Source: CBDFLT01 sp965249225
Lineage (GTDB): Bacteria; Chloroflexota; Dehalococcoidia; Lucifugimonadales; G963668185
Reading direction: 5' to 3'
Assembly: GCA_965249225.1 (NCBI GenBank)
Contig: CBDFLT010000009.1
Span: 186,001-250,000, forward strand
DNA: 64,000 nucleotides
Positions 60,697 through 64,000 of this stretch are shown in pieces. The position numbers were made by a program, and so were the translations under genes. Each line of letters opens with the position of its first letter. The stretch's first letter is position 1. Below the pieces are notes generated by a model. It saw nothing but the letters and a program-made list of their open reading frames with translations. It made no database searches and was not told where the DNA came from.

Positions 60697-61982
60697 CCAC
60701 CATCTCGCGGATCAAGGCCCGAGAGGTCCTGGACTCTCGAGGCAACCCGACTGTTGAGGTGGACGTGGTGCTTTCCAACGGAACGCGTGGCCGGGCCTCC
60801 GTTCCCTCCGGCGCCAGCACCGGCAAACACGAGGCGGTCGAGGTACGCGACGGCGACCCGGACCGCTACGGCGGGCTGGGCGTGCAGCGGGCGATAGACA
60901 ACATCCACGGCCAGATCGCTCCAGAGCTGGAGAGCAGGCCCGGGATAGACCAGGAGTCCCTGGACACGAGGCTGATAGAGTTGGACGGCACCCCCGACAA
61001 GTCCAGGCTCGGAGGCAACGCGATCCTTGCGGTATCCGTCGCGTTCGCACACGCCGCCGCCAGAAGCAGGGAGACGCCACTGTTCACCTACTTTGGTGGA
61101 GGCGGCACCGTGACGTTGCCCGTACCCATGTTGAACATCCTCAACGGCGGCCGACACGCCGAGAACTCCACCGACTTCCAGGAGTTCATGGTGGTCCCGG
61201 CGGGGTTTGAGTCCTTCAGAGAGGCCCTTCGTGCCGGTGTGGAGGTGTACCACACTCTCCGCCAGGTGGTGTCGGAACAGGGATTTGGAACCTCCGTCGG
61301 CGACGAAGGAGGCTTCGCCCCAGCCCTCGGGTCCAACCGGCGGGCCGTTGAGATAATTTTAACCGCCATAGAGCGGGCGGGATACGAACCCGGCAGACAG
61401 TGCTTTATCGCCCTCGACGTGGCCGCCTCGGAGTTCCGGTCCGCCGACGGTCGCTATAACCTTCACACCGAACAGGTGAGCCTCTCCTCTGAGGAGCTGG
61501 TCCAGCTGTACGAACAGTGGGCAAGGGAGTACCCCATCATCAGCATCGAGGACGGCATGGCCGAGGACGAGTGGGACGGCTGGAGTGCCGCCACAAAGAG
61601 GCTGGGTGACAAGGTGCAACTGGTGGGCGACGACCTGTACACTACCAACCCCGAGAGGATCCGTCGCGGAATAGAGTGCAAGGCCAGCAACGCCGTCTTG
61701 ATCAAGCTTAACCAGATAGGCACGGTCACCGAGACGCTGGAGGCCATTCAGATGACCAAGAAGGCGGATTGGGGCACTGTGATCAGCCACCGGTCCGGGG
61801 AGACCGAGGACACGACCATCGCCGACCTGGCGGTGGGGACAACCGCCGGCCAGATCAAGTCGGGCGCACCCGCCCGCGGCGAGCGAACGGCCAAGTACAA
61901 CAGGCTGCTGCGCATCGAGGAGGAGCTGGAAGGCAGGGCCTCGTTCGCCGGCCGCACAGTGTACGAACGGTTTCTCCGCTAG
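60693..61982 (+). CDS. eno: enolase
   Basis: A 429-residue enolase. N-terminal AREVLDSRGNPTVEVDV and SVPSGASTGKHEAVE, GGRHAENSTDFQEFMVVP, GDEGGFAP, and metal/catalytic residues in ALDVAASEF, ISIEDGMAEDEWDGW, GDDL and LIKLNQIGTVTE, then SHRSGETEDTTIADLAVG. It interconverts 2-phosphoglycerate and phosphoenolpyruvate. The start is a TTG overlapping the previous stop (TTGA). It helps form a glycolytic group with the GAPDH gene 0.9 kb downstream. Confidence 0.97.
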   Translation: MTTISRIKAREVLDSRGNPTVEVDVVLSNGTRGRASVPSGASTGKHEAVEVRDGDPDRYGGLGVQRAIDNIHGQIAPELESRPGIDQESLDTRLIELDGTPDKSRLGGNAILAVSVAFAHAAARSRETPLFTYFGGGGTVTLPVPMLNILNGGRHAENSTDFQEFMVVPAGFESFREALRAGVEVYHTLRQVVSEQGFGTSVGDEGGFAPALGSNRRAVEIILTAIERAGYEPGRQCFIALDVAASEFRSADGRYNLHTEQVSLSSEELVQLYEQWAREYPIISIEDGMAEDEWDGWSAATKRLGDKVQLVGDDLYTTNPERIRRGIECKASNAVLIKLNQIGTVTETLEAIQMTKKADWGTVISHRSGETEDTTIADLAVGTTAGQIKSGAPARGERTAKYNRLLRIEEELEGRASFAGRTVYERFLR

Positions 61983-62065
61983 CCCGTCATAGGCCGCTCA
62001 TCTACAACTTATAGAAAGAGAGGCCTGGGACAGCCCCCGATCACCAGCTTGCAAAAGGAGCACAC

Positions 62066-62845
62066 GTGCGAAAGAACCGGATGAAAGAGAAGATCAAGAA
62101 CGGCGAGGCAGTCATGGGGGTGATTAACAACCTGCAGGAACCGGACGTGTTGGAGGTCCTGGGCCTGCTGGGTATGGACTTCGCCATCCTGGACGGCGAA
62201 CACACCCCACTTACCCCGGAGACGGCCCAGGATCTGTACCGGGCAGCCGAGCTGCGGGGGCTCTCCACCATGACACGCGTCGGAGAGAACTCACCTCAGG
62301 TCATACAAAAATTCCTCGATGCGGGCTCCCAAGGCGTGCTCATACCCATGGTGAATACTAAACAAGACGCCCAACGAGTGGTGGACGCCGTCAGGTACCC
62401 GCCCATCGGCAAGCGTGGTCTGGCGGCCGTCCGCGCCGCCGATTATGGACTCACGGGAACTCTCGGCGAATACGTCGAGATGGCAAATAGCGAAATGCTG
62501 GTAACCATCCAGATCGAGACACTTGAGGCCGTTGAGAATTTCGACGAGATCGCCTCCGTGGATGGCATAGACGCCCTGTTCTTCGGCCCGTCGGACCTCT
62601 CCTCATCGCTGGGTATGCCGGGCCAGGCCCTCCATCCCGATGTCCTCGCCTTAATCGAGAGGCTGGGCAAGAAGACGGTCGAGGACGGGATGGCGGCTGG
62701 AACCATCGCCAGGGACGTGGAGCAGTACGCGTACTGGCGAGAGCGCGGCTTTCAGCTACTGTGCACCGGCACTATCTCCCTGCTGACGCGCGGTGTGAAG
62801 GGCCTCCTGGACGACATACGTCGGTTCGAGGACGGCAGGGGATAG
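62066..62845 (+). CDS. HpcH/HpaI family aldolase
   Basis: A 259-residue class II pyruvate aldolase of the HpcH/HpaI family. LGMDFAILDGEHTPLT, the metal-site Glu in TIQIETLEAVEN with Asp in ALFFGPSDLSSSLG, and Arg in KRGLAAVRAADYG are present. It reversibly cleaves 4-hydroxy-2-ketoacids, as at the end of aromatic meta-cleavage or sugar-acid pathways, to pyruvate and an aldehyde. AAGGAG precedes the GTG start. It sits between enolase and GAPDH, both on the same strand. Confidence 0.9.
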   Translation: MRKNRMKEKIKNGEAVMGVINNLQEPDVLEVLGLLGMDFAILDGEHTPLTPETAQDLYRAAELRGLSTMTRVGENSPQVIQKFLDAGSQGVLIPMVNTKQDAQRVVDAVRYPPIGKRGLAAVRAADYGLTGTLGEYVEMANSEMLVTIQIETLEAVENFDEIASVDGIDALFFGPSDLSSSLGMPGQALHPDVLALIERLGKKTVEDGMAAGTIARDVEQYAYWRERGFQLLCTGTISLLTRGVKGLLDDIRRFEDGRG

Positions 62846-62849
62846 AGCG

Positions 62850-62855
62850 TATAAT
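62850..62855 (+). promoter_or_regulatory. candidate -10 element of gap
   Basis: TATAAT followed by GGGGCC, five bases past the aldolase stop and about 35 bases before the gap start. The -35 region is weak. Confidence 0.5.
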
Positions 62856-62888
62856 GGGGCCGGAGAAAACCAAGGGAGAGGTCACCTC

Positions 62889-63902
62889 ATGGCAACTCGC
62901 GTAGGCATCAATGGCTTCGGTCGCATCGGCAGGCAGGTGCTGAGGGCGATGATGGAGCGCCACCCGAACACACTCGAGGTGGTGGCCATCAACGACCTCA
63001 CCGATACGGCGACCAACGCTCATCTGTTCAAGTACGACACCAACTACGGCGTCTACCCGGGCACGGTCGAGACCAAAGAAGACGGCATCGTCGTGGACGG
63101 TAACCCCATAAAAGTGCTTGCGCAGCGCGACCCCTCACAGCTTCCATGGGGTGATCTGGGCGTTGAGGTAGTGGTTGAGTCCACCGGGTTCTTTACCGAC
63201 GCGGGCAAAGCGGCAGGCCATCTTGAAGGCGGAGCCAAGAAAGTCATCATATCGGCGCCTGCCAAAGGGGAGGACATCACCCTGGTCCTGGGCGTTAACG
63301 AAGATAGGTACGATCCCCAGCGGCACAACGTCCTGTCCAACGCCTCCTGCACCACAAACTGCATCGCCACGATGGTCAAGGTGCTCCACGACGAGTTTGG
63401 CGTGGAGAGGGGCCTCATGACCACCATTCACGCCTACACCAACGACCAGGTCCTTCTGGACCAGGTCCAGAAGGACCTGAGGCGAGCGCGGGCCGCGGCT
63501 ATGAACATCATACCCACCACCACCGGCGCGGCCAAGGCGGTGGGCCTGGTCCTCCCGGAGCTTAACGGCAAGATCCACGGGATGGCGTTCCGAGTGCCCA
63601 CCTCCACCGTCTCGGTCACCGACTTCGTCGCCACTCTAAACCGGGACGCCTCGGTCGAGGAGATCAACTCAACCTACCAGAAGGCCGCCGGAAACAGCCT
63701 CAAAGGCATTCTGGACTACAGCGGCGAGCCTCTTGTCAGCGTCGACTTCAAGCAAAACCCCCATAGCTGCATCATCGACGGCCTATCGACCATGTCCATG
63801 GGTGGCAACCTGATCAAGGCCGTGGGCTGGTACGACAACGAATGGGGCTATAGCTGCCGCACAGCCGACCTCGCCGCGTTCCTGGTGGACAAAGGCATAT
63901 AA
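62889..63902 (+). CDS. gap: glyceraldehyde-3-phosphate dehydrogenase
   Basis: A 337-residue type I GAPDH. The NAD motif VGINGFGRIGRQVLRA, catalytic Cys in SNASCTTNCIATM, the His in TTIHAYTNDQVLLD, and C-terminal AVGWYDNEWGYSCR are all present. It oxidises glyceraldehyde-3-phosphate to 1,3-bisphosphoglycerate. Asp at the end of the second strand (INDLTD) favours NAD. AAGGGAGAGG precedes the ATG. A TATAAT element lies just upstream, so it may be transcribed on its own. Confidence 0.97.
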   Translation: MATRVGINGFGRIGRQVLRAMMERHPNTLEVVAINDLTDTATNAHLFKYDTNYGVYPGTVETKEDGIVVDGNPIKVLAQRDPSQLPWGDLGVEVVVESTGFFTDAGKAAGHLEGGAKKVIISAPAKGEDITLVLGVNEDRYDPQRHNVLSNASCTTNCIATMVKVLHDEFGVERGLMTTIHAYTNDQVLLDQVQKDLRRARAAAMNIIPTTTGAAKAVGLVLPELNGKIHGMAFRVPTSTVSVTDFVATLNRDASVEEINSTYQKAAGNSLKGILDYSGEPLVSVDFKQNPHSCIIDGLSTMSMGGNLIKAVGWYDNEWGYSCRTADLAAFLVDKGI

Positions 63903-63925
63903 GCCGACTCCGCCATAACTTCGGG

Positions 63926-63969
63926 GACACGGCACAGGCGCCTACATCATCCCGCACAGTGCCCCTGTC
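63926..63969 (+). terminator. weak hairpin after gap
   Basis: GACA-GGCAC pairs with GTGCC-TGTC with small interior loops; AAATAAG follows. A possible end of the gap transcript. The last 98 bases of the window hold no gene. Confidence 0.3.
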
Positions 63970-64000
63970 AAATAAGCGGCCTGGGGCCCCTTGGCGCACA

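Noticed and set aside
1..64000. CRISPR array, prophage or toxin-antitoxin pair
   Set aside because: No regularly spaced repeats, phage structural genes or typical small overlapping pairs were found; the only repeats are the IS copies, the 44-bp pair and the 49-bp tandem.

Overview
The window looks like a chromosomal segment of a Chloroflexota bacterium, most likely of the SAR202/Dehalococcoidia type. That placement is inferred from gene content: luciferase-like flavin monooxygenases, a Rieske oxygenase, a reductive-dehalogenase-like corrinoid/Fe-S protein, a DUF1501/DUF1800 pair, lipoproteins with VEK-type or Thr/Pro-rich tails, and several families common in Chloroflexota. No rRNA is present to settle it. 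Coding density is high and codon use is mostly GC-rich, with three tRNA genes and no CRISPR array or prophage.

Layout. 1-16.1 kb is an accessory, mostly minus-strand block of catabolic and surface genes: a truncated sensor kinase, a lipoprotein, a cyclase-family hydrolase divergent from a Rieske oxygenase, an NHL propeller, DUF1800/DUF1501, an amidase, an orphan ABC binding protein, a luciferase-like oxidoreductase, a BBE-type flavoprotein, and a second luciferase-like gene that is broken. 16.3-21.8 kb holds the reductive-dehalogenase-like gene, an N-truncated conserved hypothetical between direct repeats, two tRNA-Arg genes around a 5'-3' exonuclease, and two collagen-like lipoproteins. 21.9-27.2 kb has a CNNM/CBS protein, glmU with a terminator-like leader, a D-2-hydroxyacid dehydrogenase, a lipoprotein and a zinc-ribbon protein. 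27.3-30.5 kb is an inositol-lipid cluster (ino1, pimA-like mannosyltransferase, phosphatidylinositol-phosphate synthase). 30.6-34.4 kb has a disulfide oxidoreductase, an MA-type metallopeptidase and a multi-span membrane protein. 34.4-39.5 kb is a peptide-type ABC operon split by an insertion sequence. 39.6-46.7 kb has prfB with its programmed frameshift, a penicillin-acylase homologue, a two-component pair, a membrane protein and tRNA-Pro. 46.9-64 kb is largely housekeeping: an MrfA-like helicase, a DUF503 protein, two Chloroflexota conserved proteins, hflK-hflC, a PEBP pseudogene, ybeY-dnaX-ybaB-recR-recO, an SDR, a LOG-like protein, enolase, an HpcH/HpaI aldolase and GAPDH.

Mobile DNA. Two apparently identical 1,225-bp IS5-group elements lie at 4031-5255 and 36489-37713 in the same orientation. 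Each has its own 4-bp target duplication (CTAG and TTAG), so they inserted independently. The first landed in a CTAG tetramer that supplied the stop codons of two convergent genes, and both stops survived. The second split the ABC operon between its binding-protein and permease genes.

The most distinctive points are the inositol-phospholipid/mannoside gene set, the stop-codon insertion of the IS, two recently broken genes whose exact lesions can be read (a luciferase-like gene with a TGA plus an apparent 8-nt slippage deletion, and a PEBP lipoprotein with one amber codon), a terminator-like hairpin in the glmU leader, direct repeats around a truncated gene, and the paired collagen-like lipoproteins. 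I did not find a clear multi-gene system with no known counterpart.
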